From Cyanophora paradoxa (taxonomy: Eukaryota; Glaucocystophyceae; Cyanophorales; Cyanophoraceae): 64,000 bases of DNA. Shown one piece after another: positions 1 through 9,080 of the stretch. The stretch's first letter is position 1. The number at the start of each line of letters is the position of its first letter. Below the pieces are notes generated by a model that saw only the letters and a list, made by a program, of their open reading frames with translations, was not told where the DNA came from and ran no database searches. The DNA is taken from the NCBI GenBank assembly GCA_004431415.1, contig QPMI01000542.1, positions 62,001 to 126,000 of the forward strand. Direction: 5' to 3'. Made by a program: the position numbers and the translations under genes.

Positions 1-840
1 GCAGCTTCGCCAGCAGCGCTAATCCGCGGCGGGGAGAGCCCCTGGCAGTGGACGTGGTTAAAGGAGACGCGGCGGCGCTCGTAGCGTTCGGTCGGAAGCT
101 CATCGAGGACGGCCTGGTCCCTGACGTCCCGCCGGGTAGCGCCAGCAGGGTACCGGACAGGGTGATCCTCTGGTCGCAGACGAAGGTGGTGCCTCTGGAC
201 TGCGCGTACGTGGCGCGGCTCCGGGGCAGCGGCGAGGCGGTCGCGGCGGCGCGCGTGGTCGAGAACGTCCTGAGGAGCTTCACGGTCAACAAGTACTACC
301 TGCGGCGCGGCATCGGGCGGCAGCTCCTCGAGCACCTCGAGCTGCAGTGCCATCTCGAGTACGCTGGCGCGAAGTCCTTGAAGGTGCGCGGGGCCGGGCG
401 CCCCGAGGCCGCGCTGCCCCTAGGCCTGGCGGGTGGCCCTCGCCTATAGCTAGACAAGTCGCCGGGCGGCCCTGATCGTCGGGCGCCGGCCGGCGACGCA
501 ACTGCAACCAGGTCGCCGACCCGCCCCTCGAGCTGCAGCCTTTCTTGACTCGCATGGGCTACGTCAAGGACCCCGATTTCGACGTCGAGAAGAGCCTCGA
601 GAAACACACGGTGAATCAGCTTAAAAGCTTCTCTGCATATATTATTATAACCTTCGAGTTGCTGCCTACCTACTCAGTGACTCACAATTGATCGCTCAGG
701 TGATCCCCATACCGATCCTCGGCTACGCCTTCGCCCGGATCGACCTGGCCGCCCCTTTAAAAGAGCTGTGGCACCTCCCCTCGGCCTCCGCGAAAGTCGC
801 TCGGGCCGAGTCCCGAGCAAAGAAGCGCGCCGTGCAGTAA
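1..840 (+). CDS. GNAT-family N-acetyltransferase-like protein, 5' partial
   Basis: The 3' part of a gene whose beginning lies left of the window. The frame is open from base 3. Exons by alignment with the paralogue at 2047-3270 are 3-383, 512-610 and 700-840 (TAA), all phase 0, with GTGCGC and GTGAAT donors and CAG acceptors. The first exon carries the acetyl-CoA-binding signature of GNAT enzymes (LRRGIGRQLLEHLE, an R/Q-x-x-G-x-G/A motif) after the beta-strand-like ARVVENVLRSF. Exon 2 contains PFLTRMGY, matching PFFTHMGY in the paralogue. The family moves an acetyl group from acetyl-CoA to an amine; the substrate cannot be told. The GTG at 48 is not a start, because the homology with the paralogue continues upstream of it. 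Family call firm, function unknown. Confidence 0.7.
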
Positions 841-893
841 AACAACTATATTAAAATATTAGACGGGATTTACATATGCATGCCCCGCCGGGA

Positions 894-1611
894 TTAACAA
901 GGGCGCCCCCCACGGGCCACGGTAGTCCCGCGGCCGAGGGGGAGGGGGAAGCCCGAAGGCCGCACGGGGTAGCCCACACCTGCACACGTTTGCGAGCGGA
1001 AGCTCAAGAGAGAACCCGAATCTGCGAATCGCCGAAGCCCGGAGCGAGCGCACCGGGGGTGCGGGGCGCGCGCGTCAGCGCCGGTGACGCTCGGGGCGGC
1101 AGCGCGGCGGGCAACGAGCGAACGAAGCGCGGGATCGAATCCGGATCGAAGCTGCCTGGGGCGGGCGGGAGCCCCGGGCCCGCGCGCACCAAACAAATCC
1201 GTGATCTCAATGATGAGAGAGTCGGCGCCACCCGAGTTGGGCGGGACGGTCCCGCCGCTGAGCGACGCCGGCGAGGCGGCGGGCGGCGCGGCCGGCGCGT
1301 CGCCGGCGTAGAACAGGACCGTCCCCGAGCGCTGGCGGCCGCGGAGCCGCACCCAGAACTCGACCGCGAAAGCCGAGTCGCCGAACGGGAGTGGCGGGAG
1401 CACAACGCCCGAGGGCGGGTTCGTGGGCGTCAGCACGAGCTCGCCTGCCGGAGCGGAGCCCGCGCGGTCAGCGGGGGCGCGGGCCGGGGCCGCTAAAGCT
1501 TCGAGGGGGCAGGCGACGCGGACCTGCGGCCGGGGACGGGGCGAGGGCGAAGAGGGCGAGGCATGTGGCCAGCAGCACGGTCGCGCACCAATGCCCTCTC
1601 GCGGCTGCCAT
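894..1611 (-). CDS. probable secreted protein with LamG/concanavalin-A-like domain
   Basis: Tentative two-exon model. Exon 1 (1611 down to 1524) begins with ATG and encodes a classic signal peptide: short n-region, hydrophobic core (TVLLATCLALFALA) and small residues ending in AAG. A 79-nt intron (1523-1445, GT..AG) joins in frame to exon 2, which starts GELVLTPTNPPSG. Exon 2 contains AFAVEFWVRLRG, GTVLFYAGD and SLIIEITDLF, the strand pattern of LamG/ConA-like jelly-roll lectin domains that bind glycans or proteins outside the cell. After ITDLFG (about position 1195) the composition becomes low-complexity and another intron is likely, so the end at 894 is only the end of the open frame. Domain family and secretion are inferences from short motifs. 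Confidence 0.42.
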
Positions 1612-2046
1612 GCCGGTGGCAGCCGCATGCCGCGCCGCACCGGGCATCGTAGCTCACTTGGAGCTAGCTGCTGCTGCTGCTGCTGCACGGCCGAGCAGTT
1701 CGTTCGGGCATCGGGAAGTTTATCGGCAGGAGCCAGGCGAATGCGCCGCGCCCCGCCGTTGCACGCGAAGGCTGTCCTTATCCGGAAGCCCGAACGCCAG
1801 CAGGTGCCACGAAAGGCGCTATCAGTGCCTATCACAGTGCTGGCTAGCTCCGCTGGTGCGCCCGGGGCGCGAATCACAACAGTGGCACTTCCCCAGACGG
1901 GTACAACGGCCTTGCCCTCGAGCACTGGCGTTCGGTCGCTGTCGAGCGGCTGTTCGAGGTTGGCGTCGCCGAGGCGGATCCGGTGCGTGTGCGTCCGCCG
2001 CCGGAGCCGCTCGGGCGCTCATCGCGCGTCGCGCTCGCAGGATGCG

Positions 2047-3270
2047 ATGTCGCGCGCCGCGCACGTTCTCCGCCTGGCGGGCTCGGCGGGAAGGAGTGCA
2101 TCTACATTACCTCGTATTCAGGCATCCAGGCTCGCAGCTCGTTTCGGTTGCGCCGCGCCGGCGGTCCAGCCAGCGGCCTTGAAACGATGCGCGGCGGCCG
2201 TGCGCGGCGGCTGGAGCGGAGCGCTGCGGTTCAGCAGCACCTCGCGACCAGCACCGCCGGCCCTCGCATCGCGGCGCCTGCACGTCACAGGCCCCAGCAC
2301 TGCGGAGGCGGCGCGGGCGGCGCCGCCGGATTCGCGCAAGCCTGACGAGGAGGTCGAGGAGGAGGAGGAGGAGAAAGAGGCGGAGAGCTCGGAGGCTCGT
2401 GAGCCCCTGGAGGTCGACGTGCTTTGGATGGACGGCGACGCGCTCGTGGACTTTGCGCGAAACCTCTACGAGATCGACCCCAAGAGCCCCTTCTTCGACT
2501 TTCCGAACCACCCCTCCGGCATCGCCGTCTGGCCCGAAGAACCCGACGAGATGGACGACTTTGAGCTCGAGATGACGCTCACGGATCTGGTACCCCTCCA
2601 CTGCTACTACGTCGCCCGACTCCGGCCGAAGCCGAAGACGGGGGGGAAGAAGAAGGAGGAGGGGGAGGAGGAGGAGGAGGAGGGGGGGGAGCCGACGGTC
2701 GCGTGCGCCCGCGTTGTTGGCAACATTCTCAGGAGCCTGGACGTGATCGAGGGCTTCCGGGGCCGCGGCATCGGCAAGCAGCTCCTGGAGTACGTCGAGA
2801 AGCAATCCATAGAAGATTACGATCTGCCCTTGATGGTGCGCGTCGCTGATTTCTCTTCAAGTCTCGCGCGCGCGCGCGTTTCTCCGAGTCTGATCTGATC
2901 TGATCTGAGTCTGAGCATTGGATCGTCAGATTGGGGACCCTCGCGAGGACCAGAAGCCCTTCTTCACGCACATGGGGTACGAGAAGAGACCCGACTTCGA
3001 CCCCAGCTCGCCCGAGTTCGTGAAGCGCAAGAAGCAGGTACCTCCTACCCCCCCACCCCCGGCCCTGTAATCTCTCCCCCTCTGAGAAGAATCGATCTCG
3101 CGCAGTTCGTCGGCTTCGAGATCTTCGGGAAGAAGTTCGGGTACGATGGCCTCGACGTCTCCGTACCCGACCGGGAGATCTGGTGGCGCCCGGCCGCCTA
3201 TCAAGGCGTCGATCTCGAGGAGGGGGAGGAGGGCGAGGACGAGGAGGACCGGCCGCGTCGCCTCCCGTGA
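2047..3270 (+). CDS. GNAT-family N-acetyltransferase-like protein with probable organelle-targeting peptide
   Basis: Exons 2047-2835, 2930-3037 and 3106-3270, all phase 0, give about 353 aa. The chosen ATG opens an Arg/Ser/Ala-rich, acid-free leader (MSRAAHVLRLAGSAGRSAS) that looks like a mitochondrial or plastid transit peptide. An acidic linker follows, with two Glu runs, one around codons for EEVEEEEEEKE and one inside the GNAT domain (GEEEEEEGGE). The GNAT core is ARVVGNILRSLDV then FRGRGIGKQLLEYVE, containing the acetyl-CoA-binding R-x-x-G-x-G motif. Exon 2 has PFFTHMGYEKRPDFD, the C-terminal beta strand typical of GNAT folds. It is a tandem paralogue of the gene at 1-840, which lacks the Glu insert. 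Substrate unknown. Confidence 0.72.
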
Positions 3271-3984
3271 CCGAGCTCGAGGCCCGAGGGGGAGCCCGCG
3301 GGCTCGGCGGCTCCGGATCCCCCGCCCTGCTAGCGCTCGCGCTTCATGATTAGGCTAGCGCTCCAGACTAGTATTTCTGCAGCTAGGCGCCAGCTTGTAG
3401 CTAGCTATAGGAACCTATAGCTAGACCCAGCACCCAAGGACAGCGCTCGATCGCGAATCGGCGAATCCGAATTCGATCAATATCGGCGACTTGTATTATT
3501 TACGCACATGCCAGCGCGCGCCACGCCCCGGCCCGGCCCGGGCGCCGGCGCGGGCTGCGAACGCGCGTGTACATGTGCATATGCATGCACGTGGCGCGAT
3601 TGACCACATGCACGGACATCAATTCGAAGGCCGGAACCAGAGATACTACTCGGATAAATTTTACCGTAGTGCATTTGTTCGTCGACATGTTAACGTTACA
3701 AGGCAGGAGCTTGCCGCGCTGAAGCCTTACATTAAGAGCTCAGAGAAAGTCCTGCACGCATGGGGAAACCGTGGCCGGGGGCCGGCTTGAAATGGGCGGC
3801 GCGGCACGAGGCATATTTACAGGAGAAGGAAAGAAGAGAGAACATGTTTATGTTTACATGCGGGCTTTGCTGCGGAAAGAGGTATTCAGCCGGAAACAGC
3901 TAGCTAGCCACTCACCCCTTCTACAAACGAAGCCCGAGATTTTACAGGAGGAAAATTGGTCCGTACGAGTACAACAACGGTGTT
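3271..3984. other. intergenic, no gene seen
   Basis: The region between the GNAT gene and the inverted duplication. It is rich in CTAG/AGCTAGCTATAG strings near 3380-3420 and in palindromic ACATGTGCATATGCATGC-like text near 3570-3590. Short open frames here have no recognisable domain and no consistent exon structure. Confidence 0.5.
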
Positions 3985-4925
3985 TTGAAAGTAAAGTTAT
4001 AAAGCATAGCAAGCAGGATAGAGAGGTCGGTCTGTACATTTAGGAACGAAACGATGCGGGCATTACAGGGATTCACAACTGGCGCTAGCTACAGCTAGGA
4101 AAGAAGCGTTCGCGAAGAGGAGGGGCTACCTATCACTGGCCCTTCTTCTTCTTGCGGCGGGCGGCCTTGCCGAGGGGCGCGGCGGGCGCCAGGACAGCCT
4201 CGTCGGCCTCCTCCGCGGCCGGCGTGAAGGCGGAGCCGGCGCGGAGGCTGTCCTCCTCGCCGCCCGACGTCGACGGGCCGCCGGCGCCGCCGCCGCTCGA
4301 GGGTGCCCGCCGCTCCTCCTCCGACGCCGAAAGGAAGGGCGAGGTCGAGGCCGAGAGGCCCGGCGAGGCCGCCGGCGCCGGCGACGGGGCCTCCTTGAAG
4401 GGGGCCACGCGGGGCGCGCGGGGCGCCGGCGCCGGCGCGATGCCCTCCAGCTGGGCCAGGCACGCGTGCAGCGCGCTCACGTCGGGCGCCGGCGGCGAGG
4501 CGAGCGGCAGGCGCCGCGGCGAGATCGCCGAGAGGGCCTCGCCGATCGACGGGCGGGCGCCGGGGTCGCCCCGCGGGGAGAGGTCGACGGGCGAGAAGGC
4601 GCGCGGGTCGGCCGCATCCAGCGCCGCCGCGAGGCCGTCCGCCGCCGCCCCGGCCCGCCCCACGAGGCCGGCGGCGTCAGGTCCGGCGGCGAGCACGCGG
4701 CCGCCCGCGAGGCGGCCCCGTCGGCCGACGCCCGCCGCGGGATAGGCGCCGCCGCCGAGCGCGGCACGGAGGACGGCGGGAGGCTCCGGCCGCCGTGGAG
4801 GGGGGGAGGGGAGACGGTCGGGGTCGCCCCCGGCGCGCTCGGGAGCCACCCGCCGACCGACGGCGCCTCCGAGGGCGTAGGCGAGTGCGATTGCCAGCGG
4901 GCTCCGGAGGGCGCCCCGCCGCTGA
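3985..4925 (-). repeat. inverted, distant copy of the 3' part of the array partner gene
   Basis: Reading the minus strand, this matches about 34920-35860 and the equivalent parts of units 1 and 2 (52.45-53.23 kb, 58.33-59.1 kb). The match covers the Pro/Ala-rich C-terminal coding region, the RRKKKKGQ end and about 150 bp downstream, including the text around GATGCCCGCATCGTTTCG and the stretch before TTCAAAA. Homology stops upstream of the codons for GGAPSGARWQS. It shows that the 3' part of one gene was copied between loci about 30 kb apart and in opposite orientation. Confidence 0.8.
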
Positions 4926-5833
4926 CGGCGAAGGGCGTGCTGCCCTTCTCAAAGTGGACGCTGACCGCCGGCCGCAGGGCGTTGCAGCGCTCCACGAGCA
5001 GATTAACGAGCTCCTCCAGACGCGCGCACTGAAGGTGCTCCGGCGCAGCTCCGTCGAAGAAGCTAGCGGGGCAGGGGTCAGAAGCGGCGCGGAGCGAGCG
5101 AGCGAGGCCGGCCGCGCACTGTATGGACACTTTCCGCCCTCGGGTGTCGACGTCGAGCCTCTTTACGTTCGCATAAGAGTAAACAGCGCGTACGTCTCCC
5201 CTCCCGCCCTGCGGGTTGACTCTGCGCGGCCCATCAGTCACACGAACGACAGAAAGATAGGGAAAAGGAGGGAGTGCCTGTAGAAGAAAGAAGAGCTGAA
5301 GCAAAGAAGCCGGTGCTGTGATATGTTTGCCCAGTTCGTCCTGTAGATTGGAATGACAATGTCATCCTCCGCACGCGCCACTTTCAGCTGCGCGCGAGGA
5401 ACAGGCACAGCGCTTGAGCCGCGGAACTTGATTAAAGAAGCATTGAGTGCAGCGTACCGATGCCGAAGGACTGGCCCACAGACGAGTCGCCGATTTGTCG
5501 GCCAGAGAGGCAACAAGTCCGCCGACGGCGCCAAGAAGAGTGGCGGCGCCCGAAAGGGCCGACGAGGTCCAGTCGCTCGCTGAGGAGCCGGAATCTGTGA
5601 TGGCACGCAGCATGAGCGGCCGGCCCCCCGCGCAGAAGATTTGAAGCAACGCCTGCACCGGATGCGGCAGCCGACATGTCTCCGTCGCGGGGGCTAGTAT
5701 TATAAGATGATGAATCTGAAGCTACTGCTTGAGCTGTCCTGCAGAACGCCGTACGCGTGGCGGCTGCGAGAGACATGTTCCCGCACTGCTGCGCGCCGAA
5801 GCTCTCAGAAGCCGCGGGACAGGAAACCCTCAA
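4133..5833 (-). CDS. unrecognised multi-exon protein, Pro/Ala/Ser-rich with Lys-rich C-terminus
   Basis: Stop TGA is at 4133; the start near 5833 is a guess. The last exon encodes a long low-complexity Pro/Ala/Ser/Gly region with a short helical island (VSALHACLAQLEGIAP) and ends in AARRKKKKGQ. Upstream coding segments with ordinary composition include DDIVIPIYRTNWANIS (about 5350-5400), YSYANVKRLDVDTRG (about 5130-5180) and ARLEELVNLLVERCNALRP (about 4970-5030). Together they are weakly reminiscent of a PH-like fold, beta strands followed by a C-terminal helix. A further exon near 5480-5580 holds ATLLGAVGGLVASLADKSA. This is the only copy with these upstream exons, so it may be the parental gene of the array partners. 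Exon joins are unresolved and function unknown. Confidence 0.4.
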
Positions 5834-6023
5834 AGAGCCCTATGGCACCTCCTTCTCTCGCCGTAGAGGCTATCTCCGCATGGCTGCTGTGGCTGTGGCC
5901 TTATAACCGGGCGGCGGTCGCTTTGTAGGGGTAGAGCGAATCTTCAACAAAGGCGGGCACACGACGAGGGCGCGGCGAGTACGAGGAGGGAACGCGTGAC
6001 CGACATCGCACGGGGACGGGGAG

Positions 6024-7300
6024 ATGGTAGATTGGCTGACCAACGAGTGCGTTGTTCGAACCTCGTTCGAACCGCCTGTTCGGGCCGCGTCCGCGCGACC
6101 GACGCCGCGCAGTTACCGGCCCTTGACGGCGATAGATGGGGAGAAGGTCCTGATCGTCCTCCTCTCCGGCGTCTTCTGGGGGTTTGTCTCCTCAACCGAG
6201 CCGCGCAACGCACGGCCGCTGAGAGGCGCACGGCGCGCAGAGGGCTATACATGTTCCATGATCTCGTGTACAAAGCGCTTCCCGGGCGAAAGGCGTTCGC
6301 GGCGCTCCTCACGGAGGAGGACAAGGTGGAGTGGAGGAGTCGGTGCGATCTGCGGCCTGCTGCGGGCGCCGCGGGCCGTGACGCGCGTCCCCGGGCGCCA
6401 GGGTGATCTCGAACGTGCATGCGGCGGTGACCTCGGCCGTCTGCGTGTATTCCCTCACGCAGGAGGACTGGGGCGATGCGTTCCTCGCGCACCCGCCCGT
6501 GGCGACCATCGCGATGCTCGTCTCGTGCGGTTACCTCATCTACGACGCGCTTCTGGTCGTGCTGCACCACAAGCAGCTCGGCGGCGGCGGCTCCACGCTC
6601 GCGCACCACATCTCTGGCATCTTTTCCGTCGCCATCTCGCACTCGTACGGGGCCGGAAGCGTCTGCATCATCGCGTACTTCGGGACGGAGCTCACGACGC
6701 CCTGCGTCAACAACCGCTGGTTCTTCGAGAAGAGCGGCATGAAGAGCTCCAACGCGTACAAGGCGCGCCCGCCCGCGCCGCGCCCCCGCTCTCAAATCTC
6801 ACTCGACCCGCACCGCAGTTTAACGGCCTCGCGATGTGGTTCGGGTTCCTTCTCATCCGCGTATCCATCGCGCCCTGCCTCGGCTTCTACCTGTACACGT
6901 GCGCGCCGTACCCCGGCCCCTTTGCCCCCCTCCGCCCCGCCGACGCCCGCGCGGGAGCAGCCACCGGGACCAGATGATGGCGGTGCCGGTCCTCCTCTCC
7001 GCGTTCACGCTCCTCCTCTTCTTCGTCATAAACTCCCTGAACCTGTATTGGTTCTTCTTGATAACCCGCGGCATGCTCCGGCACGTCTTCCCGAAGGTAC
7101 GAATTTGATCTCTGATTTGATCCGTGTGCGGCGCGTGATTCTTGGAGCAGGCCGCGAAGGGCGAGCGGCCGGCGAAGGTGGCCAAGGAGCACAAGAGCGC
7201 GGCGCCGCCGGGGCGGGCAGCCCCTCGGGGAAGCCAGGAGTCGGGCTCGGACACCCCAGCGAAGGCCGCGCCGAAAGCGAAGGCGTCCCACAAGGACTAA
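6024..7300 (+). CDS. TLC (TRAM-LAG1-CLN8) domain membrane protein
   Basis: A six-exon model, all in frame: 6024-6181, 6241-6342, 6402-6762, 6819-6898, 6961-7096 and 7151-7300, about 328 aa. Hydrophobic segments include KVLIVLLSGVFWG, VATIAMLVSCGYLIYDALLVV, LAMWFGFLLIRVSIAPCLGF and LLSAFTLLLFFVINSLNLYWFF split over exons. The TLC hallmarks are AHHISGIFSVAIS and the TELTTPCVNNRWFF block of the TMEM56/TLCD subgroup. These are multi-pass proteins of the endoplasmic reticulum or plasma membrane implicated in lipid sensing, lipid synthesis or trafficking. The C-terminus is a soluble Lys/Ala-rich tail. The intron at 6763-6818 would use a GC donor. The family is clear; the substrate is not. Confidence 0.82.
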
Positions 7301-7830
7301 TCTTAGGCTTAGCTTTTGCTTGCTTTTCGCGTGCGTAGGTAGCGCTTGCGCCCGGCCACAGGGCCGTTTTATTAATTTCGAGCCTAGGAACCTGCATGCC
7401 GGCGCGGCGGCGAGCTCAAGCCTGCGGCAGGTCGCGGGCGGCTGGGGCACTCGGCCGCGGCTTGACTATGACGTGGGCGTTTCAGCCGCTGAGCCCTAGC
7501 TACTATAGGCCTCCGCTTCATGATCAGGGCTGGCCGTTAGGGGGCTAGCTAGCGCTATATATAGAGCGCGGGGTGGCCGGATATCGATCCCCGGAGGACG
7601 CGTTCGGCGGAAGCTTGAAGCTCAAGCCCCTAAGGCCTCTAGATCTACAGCTAACAAGTTCGAAGCTGTACATCACAGGGCATGTATACGTACGTATACT
7701 AGATCGATCCCATTTCGCATTCGCTGTACATGTACATGCGAGCCGCATGCCCCACTAATTAAATATTTATAACTATGCCCTAGAGGCCCCGGCTATAGCT
7801 AGGGTGGGCCCCGGGGACGGTCCGAGCGGG
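7301..7830. other. intergenic between convergent genes
   Basis: 3' flanks of the TLC gene (plus) and the calmodulin-like gene (minus). It contains CTAG-rich strings and the palindrome-like run TATACGTACGTATA near 7684. No coding evidence. Confidence 0.5.
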
Positions 7831-8739
7831 CTAGAGGAAGCCCAGGGCGAGGTCGGCCTCGGCGGCCTCGAGCTCGCCGTCGAGCCCCGCGAGCTCGAGC
7901 TCGAGCTCGAGCTCGAGCTCGGGGCCGAGCTCGAGGGCCGCCGGGTCGACGTCGATCTGGGCGCTGCTCGAGGTCATGTTCTTGAGGAACTCCTCGAGGT
8001 TGACCTGCCCGTCCCCGTCGAAGTCCGCCTCCCGAACCATCTCGTCCAACTGCGCATGCATATGCGCTTCCCTATCAGACCGGGCCGGGGGGCCGGGGGG
8101 CCCTAGATCGGGTCCGGGAGCAGGTAGCGGGCGCACCTCTTCGGTTGTGAGCCGCTCGCCCAAGTTAGTCATCACGTGGCCGTACTCGCTTGCCGAGATG
8201 TAAGAATTCTGCGGGCGGCCGCAGGTACCCGGTGCTCGCCAATGAGGGCGGGCAGGCGGATTCGGGGCCGCGCATGCCTATGCGCACCCCGTCTTTATCG
8301 AACACTTTGAAGGCTTCCACAAGCTCGTCCTCGACATCCGTATCCATCATTTCGCGTCCCATGAGCACAAGGTACTGAAAGCGCGCGGAGCGAGCGCGCC
8401 GCGGCACGGTTCGCGGGTCAGAGCGCGGCGATCAACTGCAAAGGTTAAAAGCTTACCTCCGGGAAGTCAACGGTGCCGTTCCCGTCTGCGTCGACGCGGT
8501 TGATCATGTCCCTGGTCGCGGCCCAGTAAGCGATTGGAGAGCCACGCGTACGCGTGCGAAATACGATCTATATATATGTGCACGTACTGGAGCTCAGCCG
8601 CCGTCGGATTCTGGCCGAGAGACTGCATGAACGCGGCGAGCTCCTTCGAAGTGATTGTCCCGTCGCCGTCCTGATCGTACTGGTCGAACGCCCTTCTGAA
8701 CTCCGCAATATCCTCCTCCCGAAGTTCCTCCGATGCCAT
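7831..8739 (-). CDS. calmodulin-like four-EF-hand protein with acidic C-terminal extension
   Basis: Five exons on the minus strand: 8739-8588, 8511-8457, 8374-8288, 8208-8137 and 8049-7831, all joining in frame to about 194 aa. Four canonical Ca2+ loops are visible in order: [36 protein letters not shown] and [12 protein letters not shown], each with acidic residues at positions 1, 3 and 12. The start [18 protein letters not shown] matches the calmodulin N-terminus. Calmodulin is about 149 aa; here some 45 extra residues follow KNM, including a LELELELEL run encoded by GAGCTC repeats. Role: Ca2+ sensor binding target proteins. The tail is absent from true calmodulin, so a calmodulin-like or specialised sensor is more likely. 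Confidence 0.9.
7888..7932 (+). repeat. GAGCTC hexanucleotide microsatellite within coding sequence
   Basis: A perfect run of GAGCTC units in the last exon of the calmodulin-like gene. On the coding strand it gives alternating Glu-Leu residues. A repeat of this kind can vary in length by slippage without shifting the frame. Confidence 0.85.
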
Positions 8740-9080
8740 CTGCGCACGAAACGCATCAGTCTACGTCTTCAGAGAACGCTAGGCCTAAGCCGCCCGCCGC
8801 CGGGCCGGGCAGATGCAAAGCCACCGTACGGCGCCGCGTCAGATCCAGCGGACTGTGCGCGTCCGGGCGGCGTCCACGCACCGGTTCAAAAGATCGCTAG
8901 CTGATGAGACTTTGGATAAGCGCTGAGGGTTGCTGGCTGAGGGGCGGCGAAGAGGTCGGAGACAGATTGTACCCCGGCGCCAGCTGGATTCCCCGGTCGA
9001 ATCCGTCCTACCCCTGCGTGAGACAGCGCAGGCGCGAGCGGCACACGCGCACTAGGCGCGTTACATCAGGCACGTGCCCG
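8740..9080. promoter_or_regulatory. divergent promoter region between calmodulin-like and acyl-CoA synthetase genes
   Basis: 341 bp between two divergently transcribed genes, so it should hold both promoters. No TATA box or other recognisable motif stands out. Confidence 0.35.

Noticed and set aside
48-449. GTG-initiated 133-aa gene at the left edge
   Set aside because: Similarity to the paralogue continues upstream of the GTG and the real exon ends at a donor at 384. It is an internal exon of a spliced gene.
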